Shown: in pieces, positions 33,870-39,853 of the stretch
Numbering within the stretch: position 1 is the first letter of the stretch
Layout of the letters: each line of letters begins with the position of its first letter
DNA from: Pseudobutyrivibrio sp.
GTDB lineage: Bacteria > Bacillota > Clostridia > Lachnospirales > Lachnospiraceae
Reading direction: 5' to 3'
Length of the DNA stretch: 64,000 nucleotides
Assembly: GCA_017557435.1 (NCBI GenBank)
Contig: JAFYYR010000006.1
Location: 1 to 64,000 of the forward strand
The notes under the pieces: generated by a model
What the model was told of the DNA's origin: nothing
The model's input: only the letters and a program-made list of their open reading frames with translations
The model's database searches: none
Position numbers and translations under genes: made by a program

Positions 33870-34586
33870 TTGACTTTTTGGATAATTGCCACGCTATGTG
33901 CTTTTTTTATAAAGGGACTATGTGGTTTTGCAAATACACTAGTCTTTACATCTATTTTAGGATTTGGAGTGGTAAACGTTAATATATCTCCAGTGGAATT
34001 ATTACTTGGATACCCGACAAATCTAATATTGACTTGGAATAATCGTAAAAAACTTGATAAAAAAGTCTATATTCCTTTAGCATTGTTGGTTCTAGGTGGT
34101 AGTATCCCTGGGGCAATACTTTTAAAGAGTGTTGATGTTAAATATTTAAAAGTGTTCTTTGGAATCGTTGTTATTCTTATTGCTGTTGAAATATTTTTTA
34201 GAGAATATCAATGTACAAATGAAAAGGATTCAAATATTATATTGTGCATCATTGGCGTACTATCTGGCATCTTATGTGGATTGTTTGGGATAGGAGCGTT
34301 GCTTGCTGCCTATGTTGGGCGAGTGACTACTACAACGGATGAATTTAAAGCCAATATAAGCGCGGTTTTTATTGTTGAAAATACAGTAAGATTTTTTACA
34401 TATTATTTGCTTGGAGTATTTACGCTTGATTCATTGAAACAAGCAGCAACCCTTATTCCGTTCATGATTATTGGATTGTTTGCTGGAATGGAGAGTTCAA
34501 AAGTCTTGGATGAAAGAATTGTAAAAAAGATTGTTATAGTTCTTTTGGTAATATCAGGTTTACTTTTAGTTGGAATGAATTTGTAG
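33870..34586 (+). CDS. TauE/SafE-family sulfite exporter-like membrane protein
   Basis: A 238-residue membrane protein of the TauE/SafE type: FIKGLCGFANTLVFTSILGFG in the first repeat and GILCGLFGIGALLAAYVGRVTTTTDEFKANIS in the second, the family's duplicated GxxG-rich layout with about eight helices. Members export sulfite, sulfoacetate or related organic anions; the substrate is uncertain. It starts with TTG 33870, eight bases after AAGGGGG; no ATG is nearby. Confidence 0.85.
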   Translation: MTFWIIATLCAFFIKGLCGFANTLVFTSILGFGVVNVNISPVELLLGYPTNLILTWNNRKKLDKKVYIPLALLVLGGSIPGAILLKSVDVKYLKVFFGIVVILIAVEIFFREYQCTNEKDSNIILCIIGVLSGILCGLFGIGALLAAYVGRVTTTTDEFKANISAVFIVENTVRFFTYYLLGVFTLDSLKQAATLIPFMIIGLFAGMESSKVLDERIVKKIVIVLLVISGLLLVGMNL

Positions 34587-34631
34587 TGTTAAAAGATATC
34601 GACAACTTCGGATTAGAAGGGTTAATAAGTA

Positions 34632-34691
34632 ATGAATCCATGGAAAAAACTAGTGATGTTTGATTATGAGTGTTTTTTGGAGGAAGAATAG
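34632..34691 (+). pseudogene. N-terminal remnant of a methyltransferase-like gene
   Basis: ATG 34632 reads MNPWKKLVMFDYECFLEEE and then TAG. Its start aligns with MNPWEEISLSDYEKHMSL of the intact methyltransferase at 926. The rest of the gene is gone, and the PF20097-type gene begins three bases later, using the remnant's TTTGGAGGAAG as ribosome binding site. Confidence 0.6.
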
Positions 34692-34693
34692 TT

Positions 34694-34909
34694 ATGAATT
34701 GTCCTAAGTGCGGAAAAGAAATGAGAACAGGATTTGTCGAGGCAAAGAGTGCAGGAAGTCTTACGCAAGCTTTTACACAGGTTACCTGGTATCCTGAGGA
34801 ATATAAAGGCAAATTTATTAAGAGGGAACCAGTAACACTTTCATTGCAAGCGGAAGGTCAATATTGTGATGAGTGCATGACTGTGTTTGCAAGTTTTAAT
34901 CAGAGATAA
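34694..34909 (+). CDS. Small zinc-ribbon-type protein (PF20097-like)
   Basis: A 71-residue protein with an N-terminal MNCPKCGKEMRTGFV and a C-terminal YCDECMTVFASF, giving a CxxC...CxxC pair likely to bind zinc. The central part (SAGSLTQAFTQVTWYPEEYKGKF) matches the small PF20097 zinc-ribbon family of unknown function. I choose ATG 34694, as the two CxxC pairs frame the domain and GGAGGAAG precedes it. It sits between two gene remnants in the accessory island. Confidence 0.72.
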   Translation: MNCPKCGKEMRTGFVEAKSAGSLTQAFTQVTWYPEEYKGKFIKREPVTLSLQAEGQYCDECMTVFASFNQR

Positions 34910-34936
34910 AGAATCGGATTTTATAGAGGTGATGAC

Positions 34937-34996
34937 ATGATAACGGAGAGACTAGAAATAAACAAAGTAACCCCTAATGGCCCTAGGGGACGGGGT
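34937..34996 (+). pseudogene. N-terminal GNAT remnant cut by a palindromic repeat
   Basis: ATG 34937 reads MITERLEINKVTPNGPRGRG and then TAG. The opening resembles the RimJ-type GNAT start (compare IETTRLLLRN at 2118). From codon 13 on, the reading frame is the palindromic repeat itself (copy D), whose TTAG supplies the stop codon. Confidence 0.55.
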
Positions 34997-35006
34997 TAGT
35001 GGTCCA
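34976..35006 (+). repeat. GGGGAC-type palindromic repeat, copy D
   Basis: Reads AATGGCCC, TAGGGGACGGGGTTAGT and GGTCCAA. The right arm has lost its last bases. It lies between a GNAT remnant and the next intact GNAT gene. Confidence 0.8.
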
Positions 35007-35034
35007 AAAGATAATAAAAAAGGGGGATTTATTT

Positions 35035-35601
35035 ATGGAAAATGTTTATTCGGTTTGTCCGACATTTGAAGATGCTTCATATTTTCTGAGGTTCGTGACA
35101 GAAGAGGATGCAAAAGACTTGCTGGAAGTTTATAGCGATAAGCATGCTTTGCCATTTTTTAACAGCGATAATTGTCACGGTGATAATTTCTATTATCCAA
35201 ATAAAGAGGCAATGGAAAAGGCTATAGATTTCTGGATTTATTCCTATAACGAGAAATTTTTTGTTCGCTGGACGATTATAGACAAGAAGCTTTCTGAAGC
35301 TATTGGTACCATTGAACTGTTTCACAGAGAAGCAGATGATGATTTTAATCATGTGGGTGTTATTCGTCTAGATTTAAGAAGTGACTATGAGGACAAGAAC
35401 ACTATCAAGGAAATACTATCTATAATTATTCCGCCGGCTTTTGAGTTATTTGAATGTGATGAAATAATCTCTAAGGTCCCATTGTATGCTATAGACCGCG
35501 CTCAGGCTTTTTCTGAGTATGGTTTTAAGAAATCAGATAAGTTGATGGTGGGCACAATGGATCATTATGCTTATAAGGATTATTGGACTATTTGTAAATA
35601 A
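35035..35601 (+). CDS. GNAT-fold protein, paralogue 1 flanking the sigma operon
   Basis: A 188-residue GNAT-like protein beginning MENVYSVCPTFEDASYFLRF, with FYYPNKEAMEKAIDFW, RWTIIDKKLSEAIGTIELF and HVGVIRLDLRSDYEDKNTIKEIL. The usual acetyl-CoA loop (R/Q-x-x-G-x-G/A) is not evident where expected; RSDYEDKNTI stands there, so activity may be altered. It is about 85 percent identical by eye to the protein at 37678. ATG 35035 follows AAAAAGGGGGATTT; the frame continues upstream into repeat D but without a plausible start. Confidence 0.78.
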   Translation: MENVYSVCPTFEDASYFLRFVTEEDAKDLLEVYSDKHALPFFNSDNCHGDNFYYPNKEAMEKAIDFWIYSYNEKFFVRWTIIDKKLSEAIGTIELFHREADDDFNHVGVIRLDLRSDYEDKNTIKEILSIIIPPAFELFECDEIISKVPLYAIDRAQAFSEYGFKKSDKLMVGTMDHYAYKDYWTICK

Positions 35602-35620
35602 ACTTGGGAGAAGAAAATCT

Positions 35621-35651
35621 AATGGCTAATAGGGCGGGATTAGTGTCCATT
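35621..35651 (+). repeat. GGGGAC-type palindromic repeat, copy E (divergent)
   Basis: Reads AATGG, CTAAT, AGGGCGGG, ATTAG, TGT and CCATT. Outer AATGG/CCATT and inner CTAAT/ATTAG both pair, although the core has changed. It lies 19 bases after the stop of GNAT paralogue 1. Confidence 0.65.
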
Positions 35652-35702
35652 AAAAGAGGGTAACCAAGTAATTTGGTTACTCTCTTTTGGATATATTATT
35701 TT
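35652..35702 (+). terminator. Hairpin after repeat E, probable terminator
   Basis: AAAAGAG-GGTAACCA and TGGTTAC-TCTCTTTT form a long stem; the T-rich tail is delayed (TATATTATTTTTT). It insulates the sigma operon from upstream transcription. Confidence 0.65.
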
Positions 35703-35789
35703 TTAACCAAAAATTTTTAAAATAGTTGTAACGAATTATAAGAAAAACGGACTAATCTATTAGAACAAAAGAAAGGAGGATACCCTAGG

Positions 35790-36281
35790 TTGAACTTGAA
35801 AAAGATATGCGAAGATTTTTACCCGCTAGTACTGGGGTATCTACTTACTTTGACTAATGGGAACAGGGATTTAGCAGAAGATCTTACACAGGAAACATTT
35901 CTTAGAGCTATCAAAAATAGTAGCAAATTTAAGGGGGAATCGAAGGTTTCTACTTGGCTTTGTCAGATTGCTAAATATACTTTTTGGCAATACCTTGAAA
36001 AGGCTAATAAATTCAAACAGGTCCCTCTTGATGAAATAATGAATATTTCTACAGATGAACTTATTGAGGAAGTCTATATAAGAGAAGAAACCAACAGAAC
36101 TCTATACAAGAATATCGAAAATCTGGATAGCGCTACAAAAGAAGTAATGTTGTTAAGGCTGACTGGTGAATTGTCATTCAAAGAAATTGGAGAGCTGCTA
36201 ACTAAGACTGAAAACTGGGCTAGAGTAACTTTTTATAGAGGAAAGGCAAAATTAGGAAAGGAGATACATGATTATGACTAA
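35790..36281 (+). CDS. ECF-type RNA polymerase sigma factor
   Basis: A 163-residue sigma factor with region 2 (YPLVLGYLLTLTNGNRDLAEDLTQETFLRAIKNSSKFKGESKVSTWLCQIAKYTFWQYL, residues about 9-68) and region 4 (LDSATKEVMLLRLTGELSFKEIGELLTKTENWARVTFYRGKAKL, about 112-155). It starts with TTG 35790 behind GAAAGGAGGATACC. It overlaps the next gene by 14 bases, and the following three genes encode zinc-finger, membrane and exported-type proteins likely to control it. A typical role is a response to an envelope signal. Confidence 0.92.
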   Translation: MNLKKICEDFYPLVLGYLLTLTNGNRDLAEDLTQETFLRAIKNSSKFKGESKVSTWLCQIAKYTFWQYLEKANKFKQVPLDEIMNISTDELIEEVYIREETNRTLYKNIENLDSATKEVMLLRLTGELSFKEIGELLTKTENWARVTFYRGKAKLGKEIHDYD

Positions 36282-36570
36282 ATTTGAATGCGATTTGGTG
36301 GCAGATCTTCTTCCTAGGTATATCGATAAAAAGACATCGGAGGAATCTAATCGATTTATCGAAGAACATATAAGAGACTGTCAGGACTGTAAAGAACTCT
36401 ACGAGGCCATGGTAGCCGATGTTGTTGTTGACGTTGAACAGCCACCAATCAAAAAGCGTTTTAGATTAAATGGAATAATGAAGATGGCATTGATAGTTCT
36501 TGGATATCTTGTGGTAGTACTTATCGCATTATTCCTTTTCTCATACATTTTATTAAACGGGGTGATTTGA
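36268..36570 (+). CDS. Zinc-finger anti-sigma-like membrane protein
   Basis: A 100-residue protein: DLVADLLPRYIDKKTSEESNRFIEEHIRDCQDCKELYEAM (zf-HC2 type, with His and CxxC) and one membrane helix (about 72-95). Such proteins hold ECF sigma factors at the membrane. The start (ATG 36268, or 36274) lies inside the end of the sigma gene with AAGGAG in front, indicating translational coupling. Its stop overlaps the next start (TGATG). Confidence 0.85.
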   Translation: MIMTKFECDLVADLLPRYIDKKTSEESNRFIEEHIRDCQDCKELYEAMVADVVVDVEQPPIKKRFRLNGIMKMALIVLGYLVVVLIALFLFSYILLNGVI

Positions 36571-36890
36571 TGGAAAAAAATAAGATTTCTTGCAAAATCA
36601 TTGAAGATCTGCTTCCGTCATATAAAGATGGAATTTTGACGGATAGTGTTAATGATGCTGTAGAACTCCATTTGAATAATTGTGAATACTGCAGAATAAA
36701 ACTACATGAATTGGAAACTGTGATGGATGATGCTGAGAACAATTCAGCAAAAAGGGATGCTGCATTTATAAGTGGCATACGAAGATATAAGCATTATCTG
36801 ATAGGACTAGTAATAGGAGCAGCAATACCAATAGGATTGTTTTTGATATTTGTACTGTGGGTAGTCGGACTAATGATTATAAACAACTGA
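36570..36890 (+). CDS. Second zinc-finger anti-sigma-like membrane protein
   Basis: A 106-residue paralogue-like neighbour of the previous gene: CKIIEDLLPSYKDGILTDSVNDAVELHLNNCEYCRIKLHELE (zf-HC2) followed by one membrane helix (about 75-100, GLVIGAAIPIGLFLIFVLWVVGLMII). Two zinc-finger partners in one operon suggest either a two-protein anti-sigma complex or a divergent duplicate. ATG 36570 overlaps the preceding stop by one base. Confidence 0.82.
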   Translation: MEKNKISCKIIEDLLPSYKDGILTDSVNDAVELHLNNCEYCRIKLHELETVMDDAENNSAKRDAAFISGIRRYKHYLIGLVIGAAIPIGLFLIFVLWVVGLMIINN

Positions 36891-36903
36891 GGAGATGAGT
36901 GCT

Positions 36904-37590
36904 ATGTTACAGAAAAAAGGGGCGAAAATTACAATTGGAATAGTGGGTGGTTTGTTAATAGGTACAATCACTGTATTGGCAGTGGTGTTTATTTTAGTGA
37001 TGTTATTTTTCTTTGGTGGACCTCCTAAAGTCACTAAAAACATCAATAAATATGAGGAAACTATGTACAAATACACTGCCGAAGCTGGTAGTAAAAATCC
37101 GGTAAGAACAGGATTTTTTATTTTCCCAGAAACTATTCCTGAAAGCGCATTTGAGCAAAAGGAAAAGCCTGAGTTCTATTATTCCTATCAGGATACCTTT
37201 GATGATCCTACCTGCGAAGTATACTTAAAATGCACTTATTCGGATGATGATTATAAAGCTGAATTAGACAGAATTAAGAACGAGTATAAGAATGATAAGA
37301 AGGTTATTTTTGATAATTCCGATAGATTTAATTATCCGACTTATATAGCTATAGATCATCATTCTTTTTCTTATGAATATGCCATGGATGTCGGTGATAA
37401 TAGTATCGTCTATATATATACTGCATTTAAAAATACATTACGAAGCATAAAAAAGATTCCAGAGGAATATCTGCCTGATGATTTTGAAGAAAGTTTAACT
37501 CTAGAAAACGGTTCATATTGGGCAGATGATAACTATGATATCTACCAGATACATAATGGTGGTGAAACAGATTTCACAAGAAATAAATAG
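36904..37590 (+). CDS. Membrane-anchored extracytoplasmic protein of the sigma operon
   Basis: A 228-residue protein with an N-terminal membrane helix (about 8-38, ending in FFGGPPK) and a 190-residue exported-side domain rich in Tyr, Asp and Lys, with no family I recognise. I choose ATG 36904, since ATG 36895 abuts the GAGGAG site. As the last gene of a sigma/anti-sigma operon, it may be a sensor or an effector of the same signal; this is inference. Confidence 0.7.
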   Translation: MLQKKGAKITIGIVGGLLIGTITVLAVVFILVMLFFFGGPPKVTKNINKYEETMYKYTAEAGSKNPVRTGFFIFPETIPESAFEQKEKPEFYYSYQDTFDDPTCEVYLKCTYSDDDYKAELDRIKNEYKNDKKVIFDNSDRFNYPTYIAIDHHSFSYEYAMDVGDNSIVYIYTAFKNTLRSIKKIPEEYLPDDFEESLTLENGSYWADDNYDIYQIHNGGETDFTRNK

Positions 37591-37677
37591 GATAATCTTC
37601 TTGGATAAAAACATTTGTTCTTGTTGGGCTAATGGGATATAATATAGTCTATAAATATAATCAAGGGGGATTATTTT

Positions 37678-38262
37678 ATGGAAAATGTATATGAGGTTTG
37701 TCCGACATTTGAGAATGATAATTATATCCTGAGGTTTGCAGTGAAGGAGGATGCTTTTGACTTACTTCAGGTCTATAGCGATAAGCATGCTTTACCATTC
37801 TTTAACAGTGACAATTGCCACGGGGATAATTTCTATTATCCAACTAAAGAAGCAATGGAAAAGGCTATAGATTTTTGGCTCTATTCCTATGAACAGAAGT
37901 TTTTTGTTCGTTGGGCGATAATTGATAAGAAGCTGTCTAAGGCGATTGGCACCATTGAACTGTTTCACAGAGAGGCAGATGATGATTTTAATCATGTGGG
38001 TGTTATTCGTCTAGATTTAAGAAGTGACTATGAGAATGAGAAGGCTATCAAAGAAATACTATCTATAATTATTCCACCGGCTTTTGATTTATTTGAATGT
38101 AATGAAATAATCTCCAAAGTTCCACTGTATGCCATAGACCGTGCACAGGCTTTTTCTGAGTATGGCTTTGAAAAATCAGATGGGTTGATGGTGGGCACAA
38201 ATGATCACTATGCCTACAAGGATTATTGGACTATTCAAAATGGACCTAGGGGACGGGGTTAG
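37678..38262 (+). CDS. GNAT-fold protein, paralogue 2, with repeat-encoded C-terminus
   Basis: A 194-residue near-copy of the protein at 35035, starting MENVYEVCPTFENDNYILRF and sharing long identical blocks such as HALPFFNSDNCHGDNFYYP and ISKVPLYAIDRAQAFSEYGF. The last residues, NGPRGRG, are encoded by palindromic repeat copy F, which also supplies the TAG stop; paralogue 1 ends DYWTICK instead. The AAGGGGGATTATTTT leader also matches paralogue 1. It lacks a clear acetyl-CoA Gly loop in the same place. Confidence 0.8.
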   Translation: MENVYEVCPTFENDNYILRFAVKEDAFDLLQVYSDKHALPFFNSDNCHGDNFYYPTKEAMEKAIDFWLYSYEQKFFVRWAIIDKKLSKAIGTIELFHREADDDFNHVGVIRLDLRSDYENEKAIKEILSIIIPPAFDLFECNEIISKVPLYAIDRAQAFSEYGFEKSDGLMVGTNDHYAYKDYWTIQNGPRGRG

Positions 38263-38274
38263 TGGTCCATTTTT
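38239..38274 (+). repeat. GGGGAC-type palindromic repeat, copy F (best-paired)
   Basis: Reads AATGGACC, TAGGGGACGGGGTTAGT and GGTCCATT: perfect 8-bp outer arms, an optional inner CTA/TAG pair with a TG bulge, and a G-rich loop. It spans the end of GNAT paralogue 2. Confidence 0.9.
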
Positions 38275-38302
38275 GGAATATAGATAGATTCGAGGAAAGA
38301 TA

Positions 38303-39052
38303 ATGATAGATTACAAAGTAATGATAAATGGCTTAGCTGTGGATGCTGTTTATTCTGAGGAATGTGTTAATGAGATTTTCATTCCACTGCTTAAGAGACT
38401 GACAGATTTACAGAGACTTAAAAATAGAAGAATACTTGTGATGTTTGCGGCGCCTCCAGGGGCAGGCAAAAGCACTCTCTGTTCATTTTTAGAGAAGCTT
38501 TCTAAGGAGACTAATGGAGTCACTCCACTTCAGGCTATTGGCATGGATGGCTTTCACCGCAGACAGGAGTATCTGACTAGTCACACTACCATTAGAGATG
38601 GCAAAGAGATTAAGATGGTTGAGATAAAGGGAGCGCCAGAGACCTTTGATTTAGATTTAATGAAAAGCCGTATTCAATCAATTACAAGGAAAGATTCTTT
38701 GGGCTGGCCTATATACGATAGGACTCTCCATAATCCAGTGGACAATGCTATTCAGGTAGAATCAGACATTGTTCTATTAGAGGGCAACTATCTTTTATTA
38801 AATCAGCCGGGCTGGGATGATATTTCAAAATATGCTGATTACACCATTTCTATTGTGGCAGATGAAAATCAGCTGAGACAGCGTTTGATTGAAAGAAAGG
38901 CACTCAGTGGCAATTCAATTGAAAAAGCCACAGCCTTTGTAGACTATAGCGACATGGTCAATGTGAAGACCTGCCTGAACTGTAGCAAAGAAGCTGACCT
39001 TGTACTGCAGGTAAAATCAGACAATACAATAGAGTGTATAAGCAGCAAATAG
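38303..39052 (+). CDS. P-loop nucleoside/sugar kinase, uridine-kinase-like
   Basis: A 249-residue kinase of the phosphoribulokinase/uridine kinase superfamily (FrcK or YggC-like group). Walker A is APPGAGKST at 50-58. The substrate region shows GMDGFHRRQEYL and WPIYDRTLHNP, and Walker B-like DIVLLEGNYLLLNQPGWDDI is followed by RQRLIERKALSGNS (lid). It phosphorylates a sugar, nucleoside or pantothenate-like substrate; which one is not decided. GAGGAAAGATA precedes ATG 38303, 29 bases after repeat F. Confidence 0.85.
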   Translation: MIDYKVMINGLAVDAVYSEECVNEIFIPLLKRLTDLQRLKNRRILVMFAAPPGAGKSTLCSFLEKLSKETNGVTPLQAIGMDGFHRRQEYLTSHTTIRDGKEIKMVEIKGAPETFDLDLMKSRIQSITRKDSLGWPIYDRTLHNPVDNAIQVESDIVLLEGNYLLLNQPGWDDISKYADYTISIVADENQLRQRLIERKALSGNSIEKATAFVDYSDMVNVKTCLNCSKEADLVLQVKSDNTIECISSK

Positions 39053-39282
39053 GGGGGCATTTTCTGACAGATCCTTATGGCTTCGGCCTTCCCAATTTTA
39101 CAATTGTAAATTTTTACAAAACAAACAATCGAACATTGAACTATCTGACAAATATGATACAAATTGTGAATTTATCTTGCAATTTAATAAAACCAAGCTA
39201 TAATATACTTAACAGCAGAAAAAATGGTTTCAGAAAGGGAGGTATTGTTCAAGAGAGAGTAGATTATTATTTTTTATTTTAA
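39053..39282. other. Gene-free spacer with a palindromic AT-rich hairpin
   Basis: After the kinase stop comes a GGCTTCGGCC hairpin (39079-39088) and then the perfect palindrome TTTACAATTGTAAA (39097-39110) followed by TTTTT, a possible weak terminator. Between 39117 and 39282 I see AT-rich DNA with a possible promoter (TATAAT near 39200) leading into the stem-loop array that follows. Confidence 0.4.
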
Positions 39283-39510
39283 GTTGGTATTAAAATTCAG
39301 AGAATGGAGGTACGGTCCACCAGAGGATTAAATTTTAAAACCAAGTTACAATGTTAAAATCTAGGGAATGGAGGTATGGTCCACCAGAGAATTAACATTA
39401 AAAACACGCGACAATTTCATGATGAGGTCCATCACTGATAAAAAAGCTTTCAAATGGACAGTGACATGAAAAAATAAAACAGAATGTGAGGTATTAGTCC
39501 ATTGGGATCG
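39283..39510 (+). repeat. Four-unit degenerate stem-loop array, non-coding
   Basis: Units 1 (39283-39342) and 2 (39349-39398) share GAATGGAGGTAYGGTCCACC followed by AGAGRATTAA, each inside a different but self-complementary closing stem (TTAAAATT with AATTTTAA; AATGTTAA with TTAACATT). Unit 3 (39414-39470) keeps GAGGTCCATCACTG inside TTTCATG/CATGAAA, and unit 4 (39481-39510) keeps TGAGGTATTAGTCCATT. No reading frame covers it. Confidence 0.65.
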
Positions 39511-39518
39511 ATTTTCAG

Positions 39519-39580
39519 GGGCGGCATCAGCTAGGAATCAAGTGATTTCGAGTTGGTGTCGCCCGTTTATTGTGTTTTTA
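39519..39580 (+). terminator. 22-bp hairpin ending the stem-loop array
   Basis: Arms 39519-39540 and 39543-39564 pair over 22 positions with one mismatch and several G-T pairs around a 2-base loop, beginning GGGCGGCATC and ending GGTGTCGCCC. GTTTATTGTGTTTTTA follows. It probably ends a transcript crossing the array. Confidence 0.65.
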
Positions 39581-39606
39581 TTGGAGAAAATATGAGGGAA
39601 AACACC

Positions 39607-39635
39607 TTGACTAAAGGCCCTAAATTCCTTAGAAT
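39607..39635 (+). promoter_or_regulatory. Promoter of tRNA-Leu(CAG)
   Basis: TTGACT (39607-39612), 17-base spacer, TAGAAT (39630-39635), 11 bases before the tRNA. Confidence 0.8.
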
Positions 39636-39646
39636 ACTAAATGTTT

Positions 39647-39730
39647 GCAGGAATGGCGGAATTGGCAGACGCGCAGGCTTCAGGTGCCTGTGGTAGCAAT
39701 ATCGTGTGGGTTCAAGTCCCATTTCCTGCA
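39647..39730 (+). tRNA. tRNA-Leu (anticodon CAG)
   Basis: An 84-base class II tRNA with acceptor GCAGGAA/TTCCTGC, discriminator A, D-loop AATTGGCAGAC, anticodon stem CAGGC/GCCTG around loop TTCAGGT (anticodon CAG), a long variable arm and T-loop GGTTCAAGTCC. CCA is not encoded. It reads CUG codons. Confidence 0.95.
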
Positions 39731-39734
39731 TTTA

Positions 39735-39768
39735 GCCTAGACACATTTGTGTCTGGGCTTTTTTTATT
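39735..39768 (+). terminator. Terminator of tRNA-Leu(CAG)
   Basis: GCCTAGACACA and TGTGTCTGGGC pair tightly and are followed by TTTTTTT. Confidence 0.9.
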
Positions 39769-39853
39769 ATTAAAAAAGATTTTTCTTTAAAGATTTTTTA
39801 AGAATTGATTTGTTAACATGTCATCACAACGAGAATTTGGAGGATTATTTCAG

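Noticed and set aside
861-38274. Palindromic repeats as integron attC sites
   Set aside because: They follow small genes and form imperfect hairpins, as attC sites do, but the core lacks matching RYYYAAC and GTTRRRY ends (GTTAGTG breaks the rule) and no integrase gene is in the window.
39034-39282. 82-codon frame after the kinase gene
   Set aside because: It starts inside the kinase gene, spans a palindromic hairpin, and has no ribosome binding site and an AT-driven composition.
39283-39510. CRISPR array
   Set aside because: Units are too few and too divergent, with self-pairing flanks rather than unique spacers between identical repeats, and no cas genes are present.
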